NCBI RefSeq assembly: GCF_000568405.1
Contig: NZ_ARZY01000006.1
Coordinates: 93,601-157,600 of the forward strand
DNA: 64,000 nucleotides
Direction: 5' to 3'
Origin: Catenovulum agarivorans DS-2
GTDB taxonomy: Bacteria; Pseudomonadota; Gammaproteobacteria; Enterobacterales; Alteromonadaceae
The stretch's first letter is position 1; each line of letters starts with the position of its first letter. The notes under the pieces are model-generated. The model ran no database searches and was not told the DNA's origin. It was given only the letters and a program-made list of their open reading frames with translations. Positions 1-10,847 of the stretch are shown here, one piece after another. A program made the translations under genes and the position numbers.

Positions 1-1
1 A

Positions 2-181
2 AAAGTGCAAATACAACTCGATAGGAAATTAGCCATTGCTGATACTTTGGCACAAGCGGCTGAAAATGATCTAATTTTAGTGGCTGGCAAAGGGCACGAA
101 ACTCGTCAAGTTTTGGCCGATGGGGCAATTGATTATGACGAACGTGCATACGTAAAACAAGTAATGGAGGCGAATGTATGA
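2..181 (+). CDS. murE: MurE, UDP-MurNAc-tripeptide synthetase (3' end only)
   Basis: Only the last 59 codons are in the window; the frame is open from base 2 to the TGA at 179-181. The peptide contains LVAGKGHETRQ, matching the C-terminal ligase domain of MurE (usually VAGKGHE followed by Q). MurE adds meso-diaminopimelate to UDP-MurNAc-L-Ala-D-Glu in the cytoplasm. The stop overlaps the murF start (ATGA), which indicates translational coupling. Position at the head of the mur/fts cluster supports the assignment; the N-terminal and central domains lie outside the window. Confidence 0.9.
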   Translation, partial: KVQIQLDRKLAIADTLAQAAENDLILVAGKGHETRQVLADGAIDYDERAYVKQVMEANV

Positions 182-1602
182 TCAGTCAAACATTAGCCGT
201 TTTACAACAAGTTACCCAGGCTGAGATTGTCACCAACCGCGAATATTCGCTTGAACAAGCACAAGCATTATCCATAGACAGCATTTGCACTGATACGCGT
301 AAAATCAAACAAGGTGATTGTTATTTAGCTTTAAAAGGTCAACGTTTTGATGGCCATGACTTTTGTCAGCAAGCTATCGACGCGGGAGCTGCGTTGTTAA
401 TCGTCAGCCAGCAGCAAGATATTGATATTCCACAATTGGTTGTGGCCGACACTCGAATCGCACTAGGGCAGTTAGGTGCGCACAATAAGCAGCTAGCACA
501 GGTAAAAACAATTGCGGTAACTGGTAGCGCAGGTAAAACCACTGTAAAAGAAATGCTTGCTGCAATATGTCGTCAATCAGGTCAAACACTCGCGACCAAA
601 GGTAATTTTAATAACGATATTGGTGCGCCTTTAACTTTGTTGGAGTTGACTGAAACAGACGAGTATGCCGTGATTGAGCTTGGGGCAAATCATATTGGTG
701 AAATTGCCTACACAGTTAATTTGGTCAAACCAGATGTTGCTTTGGTCAATAATGTCAGTGCAGCACATTTAGAAGGTTTTGGTTCAATTGCTGGGGTTGT
801 GCAAGCAAAAGGCGAAATCTATTCTGGTTTATCAGAGCATGGTCGAGCAATCGTAAATGCAGATTTAGACTGTGCCGACGATTGGTTACCTGTAATTGGC
901 TCGCGCCCGCAGTTGCGTTTTTCAACAGAACCTTTTGCCGATGTGTATTTAGTCGATTTGCAGCTCAATGAAAATTTATGTGCGGAATTTAGTTGGGTAT
1001 ATCGTGGGGTTGAGTATCCGGTTAGCTTGAACATTCCTGGTATTCATAACGCCAACAATGCGCTTGCTGCGATCAGCTGCGCGTTGGCGATTGGCATTGA
1101 GCCCCAGGATATCAGTGATGGTTTAACTCAAGCGCAAACCGTTGCTGGCCGAGTTAAGCCGATTCGACTTGGCCAATTAACCGTGATTGATGATAGCTAC
1201 AATGCGAATCAAGGTTCGATGCAAGCGGCAATTGATTTACTCAAACACGCCAATGCAAAACGCTTGTTTGTAATGGGTGACATGGGCGAGATGGGTGATT
1301 ACGCCGAAGATATTCATAAGCAAGTTGGTGAATACGCGCTAAATGCGCAATTAGATGGTTTTTATGTAAAAGGTGACTGGGTCAAGTATGCACAACCTGA
1401 CAATCGTTACCAATTCGATTCATTTGATGCATTAAATCAAACACTGATACAACAAATCGATCAGTTTATCGCTGATCCACAACACAATCAGAAGGTCGTT
1501 GTTTTGATTAAAGGGTCTCGTAGTACCGGCATGGACAAGCTAGTAGATATGTTAGTTGCTCACTATCAGTCCACAAATTCAGTGGAGGATAGCGCATGTT
1601 AG
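178..1602 (+). CDS. murF: MurF, UDP-MurNAc-tripeptide--D-Ala-D-Ala ligase
   Basis: A 474-residue cytoplasmic Mur ligase that adds D-Ala-D-Ala to the UDP-MurNAc tripeptide and so completes the pentapeptide precursor. The ATP-binding P-loop TGSAGKTT is at residues 115-122. The central domain has [15 protein letters not shown] and [10 protein letters not shown], and the C-terminal ligase domain has [11 protein letters not shown], all typical of MurF. The length is close to the usual 450-470 residues. The start overlaps the murE stop, and the 3' end overlaps mraY by 7 bases, so it belongs to one polycistronic dcw transcript. Confidence 0.97.
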   Translation: MISQTLAVLQQVTQAEIVTNREYSLEQAQALSIDSICTDTRKIKQGDCYLALKGQRFDGHDFCQQAIDAGAALLIVSQQQDIDIPQLVVADTRIALGQLGAHNKQLAQVKTIAVTGSAGKTTVKEMLAAICRQSGQTLATKGNFNNDIGAPLTLLELTETDEYAVIELGANHIGEIAYTVNLVKPDVALVNNVSAAHLEGFGSIAGVVQAKGEIYSGLSEHGRAIVNADLDCADDWLPVIGSRPQLRFSTEPFADVYLVDLQLNENLCAEFSWVYRGVEYPVSLNIPGIHNANNALAAISCALAIGIEPQDISDGLTQAQTVAGRVKPIRLGQLTVIDDSYNANQGSMQAAIDLLKHANAKRLFVMGDMGEMGDYAEDIHKQVGEYALNAQLDGFYVKGDWVKYAQPDNRYQFDSFDALNQTLIQQIDQFIADPQHNQKVVVLIKGSRSTGMDKLVDMLVAHYQSTNSVEDSAC

Positions 1603-2681
1603 TTTGGTTGGCTCAATGGTTAACTGAGAATGTTGATCCAGGTTTTAATGTCTTTTCATACCTTACGTTTCGGTCGATATTAAGCATATTAACCGCTTTA
1701 GGTTTATCGCTGTACTTGGGACCAAAGCTAATTCGCTATTTGCAGCGCATGCAAATCGGTCAGACCGTGCGTGATGACGGCCCAGAATCACATTTATCTA
1801 AGTCTGGTACACCGACTATGGGGGGCTTGTTAATTTTGGGTTCAATTGCTACGTCTGTCTTGTTATGGGCTGATTTAACCAATCGTTATGTTTTGGTTAC
1901 TTTATTTGTTGTTTTAGCATTTGGCGCCATTGGTTTTGTCGATGATTACCGCAAAGTGATTCGCAAAGATAGTAAAGGGTTAATTGCCCGTTGGAAGTAT
2001 TTTTGGCAATCAGTCACTGCCACCATTGTTGCGGTTGTACTATTTATGACGCAACAACAAGCAGCAGAAACTCAGCTGTTGATCCCGTTTTTTAAAGAAG
2101 TTATGCCACAGCTTGGATTGTTTTTTATTGTCACAACTTATTTTGTGATTGTTGGCACCAGTAACGCAGTTAACTTGACCGATGGGTTAGATGGCTTGGC
2201 CATAGTGCCAACAATTATGGTTGCATGCGCGTTTGCGATTATTGCTTATGTGACTGGCAACGTTAATTTCTCATCTTATTTGAATATTCCTTACATACCG
2301 GAAACCAGTGAGTTAGTGATTGTTTGCACTGCTATTTTTGGTGCTGGATTAGGCTTTTTATGGTTTAACACTTATCCAGCACAAGTATTTATGGGCGATG
2401 TTGGTTCATTAGCACTGGGTGCAACCTTAGGTGTTATTGCGGTGTTGGTCCGACAAGAGATTGTTTTGGTGATTATGGGCGGGGTATTTGTGATGGAAAC
2501 TGTTTCGGTCATTTTGCAAGTTGGCAGTTACAAATTGCGTGGCCAGCGGATATTCAGGATGGCACCGATACATCACCATTACGAATTAAAAGGCTGGCCG
2601 GAGCCTAGGGTAATCGTCCGTTTTTGGATTATTAGTTTGGTATTAGTTTTGATTGGATTAGCAACACTCAAGTTAAGATAA
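1596..2681 (+). CDS. mraY: MraY, phospho-MurNAc-pentapeptide translocase
   Basis: A 361-residue polytopic membrane enzyme (E. coli protein 360) that transfers phospho-MurNAc-pentapeptide to undecaprenyl phosphate, giving lipid I. Family motifs are visible: [14 protein letters not shown] near residue 70, the Asp pair in [19 protein letters not shown], and the histidine motif [11 protein letters not shown] near the C-terminus. About ten hydrophobic segments are present. The start overlaps murF. The next gene is ftsW after a single spacer base. In most gammaproteobacteria murD lies at this point, and here it does not. Confidence 0.97.
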   Translation: MLVWLAQWLTENVDPGFNVFSYLTFRSILSILTALGLSLYLGPKLIRYLQRMQIGQTVRDDGPESHLSKSGTPTMGGLLILGSIATSVLLWADLTNRYVLVTLFVVLAFGAIGFVDDYRKVIRKDSKGLIARWKYFWQSVTATIVAVVLFMTQQQAAETQLLIPFFKEVMPQLGLFFIVTTYFVIVGTSNAVNLTDGLDGLAIVPTIMVACAFAIIAYVTGNVNFSSYLNIPYIPETSELVIVCTAIFGAGLGFLWFNTYPAQVFMGDVGSLALGATLGVIAVLVRQEIVLVIMGGVFVMETVSVILQVGSYKLRGQRIFRMAPIHHHYELKGWPEPRVIVRFWIISLVLVLIGLATLKLR

Positions 2682-2682
2682 A

Positions 2683-3951
2683 ATGCAAATAGAGCAAGCA
2701 AAACCGACATTTAATCAGCATTTGAAGCGCTTTTGGCAAAGCGCTTTTGGTGTTTCTGACGCGCACGATTTATACGATCGCAGTATCGTATTGATTGCGC
2801 TCGGTTTAGCTATGCTCGGGTTAATTATGGTTGCATCAGCTTCATTGCCCTATGCAATGCGCGAATTTAATAACCCAATGCATTTTGTTGTACGACATAG
2901 CATCTATTTGCTGTTGGCTGCAGCTATTGCGTTGTTTGTTGTGCAGCTCCCGTTGACTTGGTGGGAGAAATATAATCCGTATTTATTAATGGCTGCGTTG
3001 TTGTTATTGGTTGCTGTACTAATTGTTGGCCGCACGGTAAATGGTGCAACACGTTGGTTGGCAATTGGGCCAATTAACATTCAAGCGGCAGAGCCTGCAA
3101 AGTTATTTTTCTTTGCATATTTGGCTGGTTATTTGGTTAGACGTGAGCAGGAAATTAAACAGAATTTAAAAGGTTTCTTAAAACCCTTGGCAGTATTTTT
3201 TGTGTTGGCTTTGTTGTTATTGATGCAACCCGACCTTGGCACTGTAATTGTCATGTTTGCGACAACTGTCGGTTTATTGTTTTTAGCTGGCTCTAAGTTA
3301 ATTCAGTTCTTTTCACTGTTTTTAACTGGCATATTCGCAATTGTTTCGCTGATTGTGGTTGAGCCTTATCGTATGCGTAGAATTTTGTCCTTTATGGACC
3401 CATGGGCAGACCCATTTGGCAATGGCTATCAATTAACCCAAAGCTTAATGGCTTATGGACGTGGTGATTGGTTTGGTATGGGGTTAGGAAATAGTATTCA
3501 AAAGCTTGACTATTTACCTGAGGCACATACTGACTTTGTATTTGCAATTTTAGCTGAAGAGTTTGGATATTTTGGTGTTGCCGTTGTGGTAATCGCTTTA
3601 TTTTGTTTGGTCGGGAAAACCCTAAGTTTAGGTCACAGGGCAATGGCTGCTGAACGACCATATGCGGGTTATATCGCGTACGGTATTGCGATTTGGATGA
3701 GTTTTCAATCGGCAGTAAATATAGGTGCAAGTGCGGGTTTATTACCAACAAAAGGATTAACCCTGCCTTTGGTCAGCTATGGTGGCAGTAGCTTGATTGT
3801 TATGAGTATTGCAATCGCCTTGGTTGTGCGAATTGATCATGAGCTTAGACTAATGAAAACGCAGGCAACACGTAAGGCAACTAAACCAAGTGCTAAAACC
3901 AAACGACCAGCGTCGGCACGGGTTGGTCAGGAGGCGTTGATAAATGAATAA
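2683..3951 (+). CDS. ftsW: FtsW, septal peptidoglycan glycosyltransferase (SEDS family)
   Basis: A 422-residue SEDS-family membrane protein that polymerises lipid II at the septum with FtsI. The large extracytoplasmic loop motif is seen as MDPWADPFGNGYQLTQS, followed by LPEAHTDFVFAILAEEFG, and the C-terminal region has GLLPTKGLTLPLVSYGGSS. About ten membrane segments are predicted. The C-terminal tail is basic and cytoplasmic (KTQATRKATKPSAKTKRP). The ATG lies one base after the mraY stop with only a weak purine-rich stretch before it (AAGATAA), so translation probably depends on coupling. The 3' end overlaps murG by 8 bases. Confidence 0.96.
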   Translation: MQIEQAKPTFNQHLKRFWQSAFGVSDAHDLYDRSIVLIALGLAMLGLIMVASASLPYAMREFNNPMHFVVRHSIYLLLAAAIALFVVQLPLTWWEKYNPYLLMAALLLLVAVLIVGRTVNGATRWLAIGPINIQAAEPAKLFFFAYLAGYLVRREQEIKQNLKGFLKPLAVFFVLALLLLMQPDLGTVIVMFATTVGLLFLAGSKLIQFFSLFLTGIFAIVSLIVVEPYRMRRILSFMDPWADPFGNGYQLTQSLMAYGRGDWFGMGLGNSIQKLDYLPEAHTDFVFAILAEEFGYFGVAVVVIALFCLVGKTLSLGHRAMAAERPYAGYIAYGIAIWMSFQSAVNIGASAGLLPTKGLTLPLVSYGGSSLIVMSIAIALVVRIDHELRLMKTQATRKATKPSAKTKRPASARVGQEALINE

Positions 3952-5047
3952 ACGTCTGTTGGTTATGGCTGGTGGTACTGGTGGGCATATATTCCCTGGG
4001 TTGGCGGTTGCAGATGAGCTGGCAGCAAGCGGCTGGCAAATTTTGTGGTTGGGTACAGCTGACCGAATGGAAGCAGACCTCGTACCACAAGCTGGCTATG
4101 ATATTGAATTTATCAAAATAAAAGGTGTGCGTGGTAAAGGTATAATTGCTAAGTTGCTGACACCATTAAAATTATTTGGTGCAGTATTGGCGGCGCGTAA
4201 AGTCATCAAAACATTTAAGCCCGATGTGATCGCCGGTTTTGGTGGTTACGTCGCTTTGCCTGGTGGAATTGCAGCTAAGCTTACAGGCACGCCGTTAGTA
4301 ATACATGAGCAAAATGCATTGGCGGGTATGACCAATAAAATTCTGGCCAAGTGGGCAAACAAGATATTTTGTGCATTTGAAAGTGTTGGTGGTTTAAGCA
4401 ATTACACAGTGGTTGGTAATCCGATACGGGCTGATATTTTGGCTCAACGGCAACAAAATGCACGTGCAGCGAAGGCGGAACAAGCTACAAAAGTTAACTT
4501 GTTGGTGGTCGGCGGAAGTTTAGGTGCGCAGGCACTAAATACCTATGTACCACAAGCTATAGCTCAGTTAAATTCGCCGATACCCGTTGTAGTAAAGCAT
4601 CAATGTGGTAAAGGCAACTTATTAGCGACTCAACAAGCGTATCAACAGGCTGAAGGCAACCCACAAGTAACAGTACAGGTGGATGAATTTATAAGTGATA
4701 TGGCTAGCGCGTATGCGGAAGCTGATTTGGTTATCTGCCGAGCTGGCGCATTAACCGTTTCAGAGATAGCCGCAGTTGGGGTTGCGAGTATTTTTGTGCC
4801 CTTGCCGCATGCAGTGGACGACCATCAAACTAAAAATGCGCAAACTTTACAAAATGTTGGGGCAGCACAGATATTAACTCAGTCGCAGCTAACGCATGGT
4901 TTATTACAACCACTATTGCAAGAGCTGCTAGCTGACGGACAGACAAAATTATCGCAGATGGCACAAGCTTGCGCTCAAGTTGCCAAATTAGATGCGCCGA
5001 AAATATTGGCACAAGAAATTGAATTATTAGCAGTAGGAACAAAATGA
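3944..5047 (+). CDS. murG: MurG, lipid II synthase
   Basis: A 367-residue peripheral membrane GT28 glycosyltransferase that adds GlcNAc to lipid I. The N-terminal glycine-rich loop [15 protein letters not shown] (residues 10-24), [12 protein letters not shown] and the C-terminal donor-site region [15 protein letters not shown] are diagnostic. The start is well supported: AGGAGG lies about 10 bases before the ATG, inside the end of ftsW. It overlaps murC by 4 bases (ATGA). Confidence 0.97.
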   Translation: MNKRLLVMAGGTGGHIFPGLAVADELAASGWQILWLGTADRMEADLVPQAGYDIEFIKIKGVRGKGIIAKLLTPLKLFGAVLAARKVIKTFKPDVIAGFGGYVALPGGIAAKLTGTPLVIHEQNALAGMTNKILAKWANKIFCAFESVGGLSNYTVVGNPIRADILAQRQQNARAAKAEQATKVNLLVVGGSLGAQALNTYVPQAIAQLNSPIPVVVKHQCGKGNLLATQQAYQQAEGNPQVTVQVDEFISDMASAYAEADLVICRAGALTVSEIAAVGVASIFVPLPHAVDDHQTKNAQTLQNVGAAQILTQSQLTHGLLQPLLQELLADGQTKLSQMAQACAQVAKLDAPKILAQEIELLAVGTK

Positions 5048-6525
5048 AACTAACCAGCAATAGCGATTTTAAAATTCCTGAAATGCGCCGAGTCAACTTG
5101 ATTCACATGGTTGGTATTGGTGGTGCAGGTATGTGTGGTATCGCTGAAGTATTGTTGACAGATGGTTATCGAGTATCTGGCTCTGACATTGCCAACAGTG
5201 CAAATACTCAAAGATTAACCGAGCTCGGCGCTGAGATTATGATTGGTCATCGTAGTGAAAATGTCGCTGGTGCAGACGTTGTGGTGATTTCTAGTGCGGT
5301 TAAGTCAGATAATCCTGAAGTGGTTGCGGCGGCAAAAGCGCGAATTCCAGTGATCCGCCGAGCAGAAATGCTGGCTGAGATTATGCGCTATCGTCACGGC
5401 ATTGCCGTTGCTGGCACTCATGGTAAAACGACCACAACGAGCTTAATCGCCAGTGTGTTTGGTCAAGCAGAGTTAGATCCAACTTTTATAATTGGTGGTC
5501 GTTTAAACAGTGCTCAAACGAATGCGCGGCTAGGTCGCAGTCGATATCTAGTTGCAGAAGCTGACGAGAGTGATGCGTCATTCTTACATCTGCAACCTAT
5601 GGTTTCTGTGGTGACTAACATTGAAGCGGACCATATGGATACGTATGATGGCGACTTTGACAAGATGTTGGCGACATACAAAGAATTTTTACATAACTTG
5701 CCTTTTTATGGGTTGGCTGTGTTGTGTATTGATGATGAAAATGTGGTTAGGCTGGCAGAGCAAATTGGCCGAAATTACCTGACTTATGGCTTTAGTCAAC
5801 AAGCAGATTTTCAAATTACTGAGTTTGAACAAATAGGTAAACAAACGCAGTTTGTGGTAAAGCGTCATTTGGATAAAAATCTGCCTGATTTGCAGGTTAA
5901 GTTGAATCTGCCAGGTTATCACAATGCCCTCAATGCAACGGCAGCGATCGCGGTTGCAACAGATGAAGGCATTGCTGATGGACAAATTTTACAGGCGTTA
6001 GAAGCTTTTGCAGGTATTGGGCGACGCTTTGAGCAACTGGGCCAGTATGCGGTTGATGGTGGTGAAATTGAATTTATCGATGATTATGGACACCATCCGA
6101 CCGAAGTATTGGCTACGATAAAGTCGATTCGGGCGGCTTATCCAGACCGTCGCTTAGTAATGGCTTACCAACCACATAGATATACACGAACGCGTGATTT
6201 GTACGATGATTTTGTTCAAGTATTGTCGCAAGTCGACTTGTTGTTATTGCTAGAAGTCTATAGCGCAGGTGAAACCAACATAGTTGGAGCGGACAGTCGC
6301 AGTTTGTCGCGTTCAATTCGTCAACGCGGAGTGATAGACCCGCTGTATGTCGCCACCCCCGATCATTTGCCAGCTGAATTGGCGAATGTTTTACAAGCTG
6401 GAGATATAGTTATCACTCAAGGGGCAGGCAACATAGGTGCGGTCGCGAAGTTGTTGGAGAGTTTGGCTTTTGATCGAGAAAAAATGCAGGCATATAGCGC
6501 GGCTAAACTGGAGGCGACACAATGA
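5044..6525 (+). CDS. murC: MurC, UDP-N-acetylmuramate--L-alanine ligase
   Basis: A 493-residue cytoplasmic Mur ligase adding L-Ala to UDP-MurNAc, the first peptide-stem step. The N-terminal nucleotide-sugar fold has [16 protein letters not shown], the P-loop is [14 protein letters not shown] near residue 121, and [12 protein letters not shown] and [10 protein letters not shown] are characteristic MurC motifs. The length is normal. It overlaps murG and ddlB by 4 bases each (ATGA junctions), the tight packing expected in the dcw operon. Confidence 0.97.
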   Translation: MKLTSNSDFKIPEMRRVNLIHMVGIGGAGMCGIAEVLLTDGYRVSGSDIANSANTQRLTELGAEIMIGHRSENVAGADVVVISSAVKSDNPEVVAAAKARIPVIRRAEMLAEIMRYRHGIAVAGTHGKTTTTSLIASVFGQAELDPTFIIGGRLNSAQTNARLGRSRYLVAEADESDASFLHLQPMVSVVTNIEADHMDTYDGDFDKMLATYKEFLHNLPFYGLAVLCIDDENVVRLAEQIGRNYLTYGFSQQADFQITEFEQIGKQTQFVVKRHLDKNLPDLQVKLNLPGYHNALNATAAIAVATDEGIADGQILQALEAFAGIGRRFEQLGQYAVDGGEIEFIDDYGHHPTEVLATIKSIRAAYPDRRLVMAYQPHRYTRTRDLYDDFVQVLSQVDLLLLLEVYSAGETNIVGADSRSLSRSIRQRGVIDPLYVATPDHLPAELANVLQAGDIVITQGAGNIGAVAKLLESLAFDREKMQAYSAAKLEATQ

Positions 6526-7442
6526 CGCAGCCAGCAGAATTTAACAAAGTAGCAGTTTTGTATGGTGGAACATCGGCTGAGCGCGAAATATCGCTCAAAT
6601 CTGGCAAAGCTGTTTACCAGGCTTTGTGCAATAAAGACGTTAATGCCGAATTAATTGACACTAAAGAGACTTCACCTTTGTTACTCAAGCAAATGGGATT
6701 TTCCCATGTGTTTATCGCGTTACATGGCCGTGGTGGTGAAGATGGTGTAATTCAAGGTGTACTGGAGTATTTAGCTTTACCTTACACTGGCAGTCGAGTA
6801 TTAGGCTCTGCGCTCGCTATGGACAAAGTGCGCACCAAGCAAGTGTGGCAAAGTTGTGGGTTACCGACGGCTAAATACCTTAGGGTTAATCCAGGGATGC
6901 AATTAGATTTTGCACAAATATTGGATACTTTAGGTGGTTGTGTATTTGTTAAGCCAGCTCGTGAAGGTAGCAGTATAGGAATGAGTAGAGCACAAAGCGC
7001 AGCTGAGTTAGCGGACGCTGTGCGTAATGCATTTGAATTTGATGCGGATGTATTAATCGAACAATTTATCGATGGCCCTGAATACACAATAGCGGTTGTT
7101 GATGGGCAAGCATTGCCAGCAATTCGAACACAGACAGATCGCGGTTTTTATGACTACGAAGCGAAATATTTGTCAGACACCACACAATATCATTGCCCGT
7201 GTGGTTTAAATGCGCAAGATGAAGCGTATGCACAACAGCTGGCGCAACAGGCTTTTGCAGCCGTGCAGGCTGATGGCTGGGGGCGTGTTGATTTAATGCG
7301 CGATGCAGATGGCCAGTTTTACCTGTTGGAGGTAAACACTGTACCAGGTATGACAGAAAAAAGTTTGGTGCCAATGGCAGCGCGAGCGACCGGGTTGGAC
7401 TTTGAGTCATTGGTATTAAAAATATTATCACTGGCTAAATAA
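6522..7442 (+). CDS. ddlB: DdlB, D-alanine--D-alanine ligase
   Basis: A 306-residue ATP-grasp ligase making the D-Ala-D-Ala dipeptide used by MurF. Visible motifs are [17 protein letters not shown] at the N-terminus, [28 protein letters not shown] (the nucleotide-binding loop) and [14 protein letters not shown] (Mg-binding asparagine) at the C-terminus. The length equals E. coli DdlB. It overlaps murC by 4 bases and ftsQ by 1 base (TAATG), consistent with the order murC-ddlB-ftsQ-ftsA-ftsZ. Confidence 0.97.
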   Translation: MTQPAEFNKVAVLYGGTSAEREISLKSGKAVYQALCNKDVNAELIDTKETSPLLLKQMGFSHVFIALHGRGGEDGVIQGVLEYLALPYTGSRVLGSALAMDKVRTKQVWQSCGLPTAKYLRVNPGMQLDFAQILDTLGGCVFVKPAREGSSIGMSRAQSAAELADAVRNAFEFDADVLIEQFIDGPEYTIAVVDGQALPAIRTQTDRGFYDYEAKYLSDTTQYHCPCGLNAQDEAYAQQLAQQAFAAVQADGWGRVDLMRDADGQFYLLEVNTVPGMTEKSLVPMAARATGLDFESLVLKILSLAK

Positions 7443-8191
7443 TGAAAGTGGCTGTGGTTGAGTTTTTTAAACGCGCAGAATGGCCATTTTGGATAGGTGT
7501 TGTTTTTTTTATTGTCGTGTTGGCAAGTTGTGCACGACTTGCGTTTAAAGCCCAACAATGGTTGGAGGATGGTAGTCAGCTACCCGTTAAACGTTTAGTG
7601 GTGGAAGGAAATCACCAGTATGTCAGCAAACAGGATGTGTATTTGGCATTAAAGCCACTATTACAGCAAAGCTTTTATGCTTTGGATGTAAATGAAGCGC
7701 AGCAAGTGGTTGAAAATATTGATTGGGTTTATTGGGCCGCTATTCGAAAAGAGTGGCCCGATACCTTGAAAGTAAACTTGGTAGAACAAAAGCCTATTGT
7801 TGTATGGAATAGCGACTTTTTGCTAAACCACAAAGGTGAAGTCTATCAAGCAAGGCAAGATAGAATACAAATAGAATTACCAAATTTATTTGGGCCTGAA
7901 GGTGAGGAGCTAAAAGCACTTGAGTTGTTTAGCGGTTATGCTGAGCTACTCGCTTTACATGGTTTGAATGCTGTTGAAATGACTATGTCTGAGCGTTATG
8001 CGGTTGATATGGCATTAGGCAATGGTATTAAGTTGAATTTGGGACGAGAAAACGGCGTTGCACGGATAAAGCGGTTTTTAGAGTTTTATCCTGCGTTGGT
8101 AGAGCAACATCAAGTTGAATATGTTGATTTGCGCTACGACACGGGTTTTGCAGTTGGGGAACAAATAAAGCAGCCTGAAGAGGCTGGTTAA
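7442..8191 (+). CDS. ftsQ: FtsQ, divisome bitopic membrane protein
   Basis: A 249-residue bitopic inner-membrane protein of the FtsQLB complex that licenses septal peptidoglycan synthesis. It has a short cytoplasmic N-terminus, one membrane helix at about residues 16-36, then a POTRA domain beginning VKRLVVEGNHQYVSKQDV, followed by the FtsQ beta domain. The motif DWVYWAAIRKEWPDTLKVNL is typical. The size is slightly smaller than the E. coli protein (276). It sits between ddlB and ftsA as expected. Confidence 0.94.
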   Translation: MKVAVVEFFKRAEWPFWIGVVFFIVVLASCARLAFKAQQWLEDGSQLPVKRLVVEGNHQYVSKQDVYLALKPLLQQSFYALDVNEAQQVVENIDWVYWAAIRKEWPDTLKVNLVEQKPIVVWNSDFLLNHKGEVYQARQDRIQIELPNLFGPEGEELKALELFSGYAELLALHGLNAVEMTMSERYAVDMALGNGIKLNLGRENGVARIKRFLEFYPALVEQHQVEYVDLRYDTGFAVGEQIKQPEEAG

Positions 8192-8205
8192 TTGGCAGAG
8201 TTGAT

Positions 8206-9441
8206 ATGTCAAAAACATTAGAAAGAAATTTAATCGTTGGCTTAGATATAGGCACTGCAAAAGTAGTTGCCGTTGTTGGTGAGATATTGCCAGACAATAC
8301 AGTCAGTGTTGTTGGTGTTGGCTCGCATGCGTCTGAAGGTATGGACAAAGGTGGTGTTAACAATATCGAACTGGTTATTAAGTCAATTAAACGTGCGGTG
8401 CACGAAGCAGAGATGATGTCTGACTGCCAAATTTCGTCAGTGTATTTGGCGATATCGGGTCGTCACATTAAATGCCAGAACGAAAACGGTATGGTGACCA
8501 TACATGAAAAAGAAGTCACGAATGACGATGTTGATAATGTTATTCACACAGCTAAGTCTGTGCCTCTTCCTTCAGAACGTATGGTTTTGCATGTTTTACC
8601 GCAGGAATTTAGTGTTGACGTGCAAGAAGGGATAAAAAGCCCTGTTGGTATGTCAGGTGTTCGACTTGAAGCTCAAGTGCATTTAATAACTTGCGCAAAT
8701 GACATGGCAAAAAACATAGTCAAATGTGTCGAGCGATGTGGTCTGAAGGTTGAAGCTTTAGTCGCGTCTTCGCTAGCGTCGAGTTATGCGGTGTTAACCG
8801 ATGATGAAAAAGAGCTAGGTGTCGGTGTGGTTGACGTTGGCGCAGGTACTATGGACTTAGTGGTCTATGCCAATAGTGCCATTCGTCATACTTCGGTTAT
8901 CGCGGTTGCAGGCAACCAAGTAACCAAAGATATTGCTCAAATTTTTAGAACGCCATTGAGCCATGCGGAACAAATTAAAATTCAGTATGCATGTGCACAA
9001 CGGCATATGGTGAGTTTGGAAGAAAGCATAGAGGTGCCTAGTGTTGGGGGTAGACCCGCGCGCTCTATGTCTCGCCACACTTTAGCTGAGGTTGTAGAGC
9101 CTAGATATCAAGAACTGTACGACTTAGTTATGGAAGACATTAGTAAAAGTGGTTGGGAGGAACAAATGGCTGCCGGTATCGTGTTAACTGGTGGTACAGG
9201 CAAAATGGAAGGGGCAGTTGAACTCGCTGAAGAAGTGTTTCAAATGCCTGTCCGACTGGGATACCCAGTCAAATTGAAAGGTTTAACTGAGTATGTAGAC
9301 GATCCCGTCTATGCCACCGCTATTGGTTTATTACATTACGGTAAAGAAGACTTACAAGAGAAGTACGCCAGTAATGAAGAAAGCCAAGGGGTTAGTAATT
9401 GGTGGCAGCGTATTCAGAGCTGGTTTAAGGGTGAGTTTTAA
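8206..9441 (+). CDS. ftsA: FtsA, actin-like membrane anchor of the Z ring
   Basis: A 411-residue actin-family ATPase that tethers FtsZ to the membrane and recruits later division proteins. The phosphate-1 motif IVGLDIGTAKVVAVVGE is at residues 10-26, the phosphate-2 region is GVGVVDVGAGTMDLVVY, and the adenosine motif is GIVLTGGTGKMEG. The last residues (VSNWWQRIQSWFKGEF) form the amphipathic membrane-targeting helix. The gap after ftsQ is 14 bases and the gap before ftsZ is 33. Confidence 0.97.
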   Translation: MSKTLERNLIVGLDIGTAKVVAVVGEILPDNTVSVVGVGSHASEGMDKGGVNNIELVIKSIKRAVHEAEMMSDCQISSVYLAISGRHIKCQNENGMVTIHEKEVTNDDVDNVIHTAKSVPLPSERMVLHVLPQEFSVDVQEGIKSPVGMSGVRLEAQVHLITCANDMAKNIVKCVERCGLKVEALVASSLASSYAVLTDDEKELGVGVVDVGAGTMDLVVYANSAIRHTSVIAVAGNQVTKDIAQIFRTPLSHAEQIKIQYACAQRHMVSLEESIEVPSVGGRPARSMSRHTLAEVVEPRYQELYDLVMEDISKSGWEEQMAAGIVLTGGTGKMEGAVELAEEVFQMPVRLGYPVKLKGLTEYVDDPVYATAIGLLHYGKEDLQEKYASNEESQGVSNWWQRIQSWFKGEF

Positions 9442-9474
9442 TTTTAAAAGCAGGTGTGTTAGGAGAAAATAACT

Positions 9475-10647
9475 ATGTTTGATTTGATGAGTGAACATAA
9501 TGATGAAGCTATCATTAAAGTAATTGGTGTTGGTGGTGGCGGCGGCAACGCTGTCGAGCACATGGTAAAACACACAATTGAGGGTGTTGAATTTATTACC
9601 GCAAATACGGATGCGCAAGCGCTACGCAATTCTTCAGCGGAAACAACCATTCAATTGGGACGAGATGTAACTAAAGGTTTAGGTGCTGGTGCAAACCCAG
9701 AAATTGGCCGTAAATCAGCAGAAGAAGATCGCCAAGTTATCCAAGAAGCCATTCGTGGTGCGGATATGGTATTTATCGCTGCTGGTATGGGTGGTGGTAC
9801 GGGTACAGGTGCTGCGCCAGTTGTTGCTGAAATTGCACGCGAAATGGGTATATTAACAGTTGCAGTTGTAACTAAACCATTCCCATTTGAAGGTAAAAAG
9901 CGTATGCAGTACGCGGACATTGGTATTGAAGAATTAGCAAAACATGTTGATTCATTAATTACAATTCCAAATGACAAACTGTTAAAAGTTCTTGGCAAAG
10001 GCACCAGTTTGTTGGATGCATTTAAAGCTGCAAATAATGTATTGCAAGGCGCGGTCCAAGGTATTGCTGAATTGATCACGCGCCCTGGTTTGATTAACGT
10101 TGACTTTGCAGACGTTAAAACTGTGATGTCTGAAATGGGTACCGCTATGATGGGTACTGGGGTTGCTACTGGCGAAGACAGAGCTGAAGAAGCGGCTGAA
10201 GCAGCCATTTCTAGCCCATTATTGGAAGATGTAGACTTAGCAGGTGCACGCGGTATTTTAGTAAACATTACCGCTGGTATGGATATCAGTATTGATGAAT
10301 TTGAAACAGTGGGTAATGCGGTTAAAGGTTTTGCATCAGAAAACGCAACAGTGGTTGTAGGTGCGGTTATCGACGCTGAAATGACTGAAGAGCTGCGTGT
10401 AACTGTTGTTGCAACAGGGATTGGTGATACACGACCAGATATCTCGTTAGTACCAAATAATAAAGTGAGTTTAAATGAGCGTCCTGCAGGTAACTTCCGG
10501 AGTTCAGAAACTGCGGCTGGCTCTGCTGCTGTTGCGATCGAAGAGCGCACTGCTGCTCCAGCTCATGTGCCAGCAAGTGACTCAAATACAGCACAAAACT
10601 TAGATTATTTGGATATTCCAGCGTTTTTACGTAAACAGGCAGATTAA
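9475..10647 (+). CDS. ftsZ: FtsZ, tubulin-like division GTPase
   Basis: A 390-residue tubulin homologue that forms the Z ring. The tubulin signature [14 protein letters not shown] is present near residue 105, and the T7-loop region has [11 protein letters not shown]. The conserved C-terminal peptide [15 protein letters not shown] binds FtsA and ZipA. An AGGAGA ribosome site lies 8 bases upstream of the ATG, the strongest in the cluster, as expected for the most abundant division protein. A variable linker of about 60 residues precedes the C-terminal peptide. Confidence 0.98.
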   Translation: MFDLMSEHNDEAIIKVIGVGGGGGNAVEHMVKHTIEGVEFITANTDAQALRNSSAETTIQLGRDVTKGLGAGANPEIGRKSAEEDRQVIQEAIRGADMVFIAAGMGGGTGTGAAPVVAEIAREMGILTVAVVTKPFPFEGKKRMQYADIGIEELAKHVDSLITIPNDKLLKVLGKGTSLLDAFKAANNVLQGAVQGIAELITRPGLINVDFADVKTVMSEMGTAMMGTGVATGEDRAEEAAEAAISSPLLEDVDLAGARGILVNITAGMDISIDEFETVGNAVKGFASENATVVVGAVIDAEMTEELRVTVVATGIGDTRPDISLVPNNKVSLNERPAGNFRSSETAAGSAAVAIEERTAAPAHVPASDSNTAQNLDYLDIPAFLRKQAD

Positions 10648-10655
10648 TATAAATT

Positions 10656-10679
10656 TGAGTATTGTTTAACAAATACTCA
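10656..10679 (+). terminator. weak hairpin after ftsZ
   Basis: TGAGTATT and AATACTCA form an 8-bp perfect stem with an 8-base loop, 9 bases after the ftsZ stop. It is AT-rich and has no clean U-run (GTTTGTC follows), so it may be a partial terminator or an mRNA-stabilising stem between ftsZ and lpxC. Confidence 0.4.
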
Positions 10680-10698
10680 GTTTGTCTGAATCGCTTTA

Positions 10699-10727
10699 TC
10701 GTTTGCACTGGTCTAATGTGTTATAAT
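10699..10727 (+). promoter_or_regulatory. candidate promoter of lpxC (extended -10)
   Basis: A perfect TATAAT at 10722-10727 is preceded by TGT, giving the extended -10 element TGTTATAAT. No good -35 hexamer is seen at 17 bases, which fits an extended -10 promoter. It lies about 120 bases before the lpxC start, giving a long leader. Inferred from sequence only. Confidence 0.5.
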
Positions 10728-10847
10728 GCATGGATAGTTTACAAGTGAGTAACAGCGTATTAATTGTGCTGTTGCAAACTGACATGTGCCGCAACTTAAT
10801 CAAATCATGTTGCGGGTAACATAGACATTTGGAGACAAAAGAGCCAT

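Noticed and set aside
9651..10550. 299-codon open frame antisense to ftsZ
   Set aside because: It mirrors the ftsZ codon pattern, has Ser/Ala/Pro-rich sequence with no motifs and no ribosome site. It is a shadow of a strongly biased gene.
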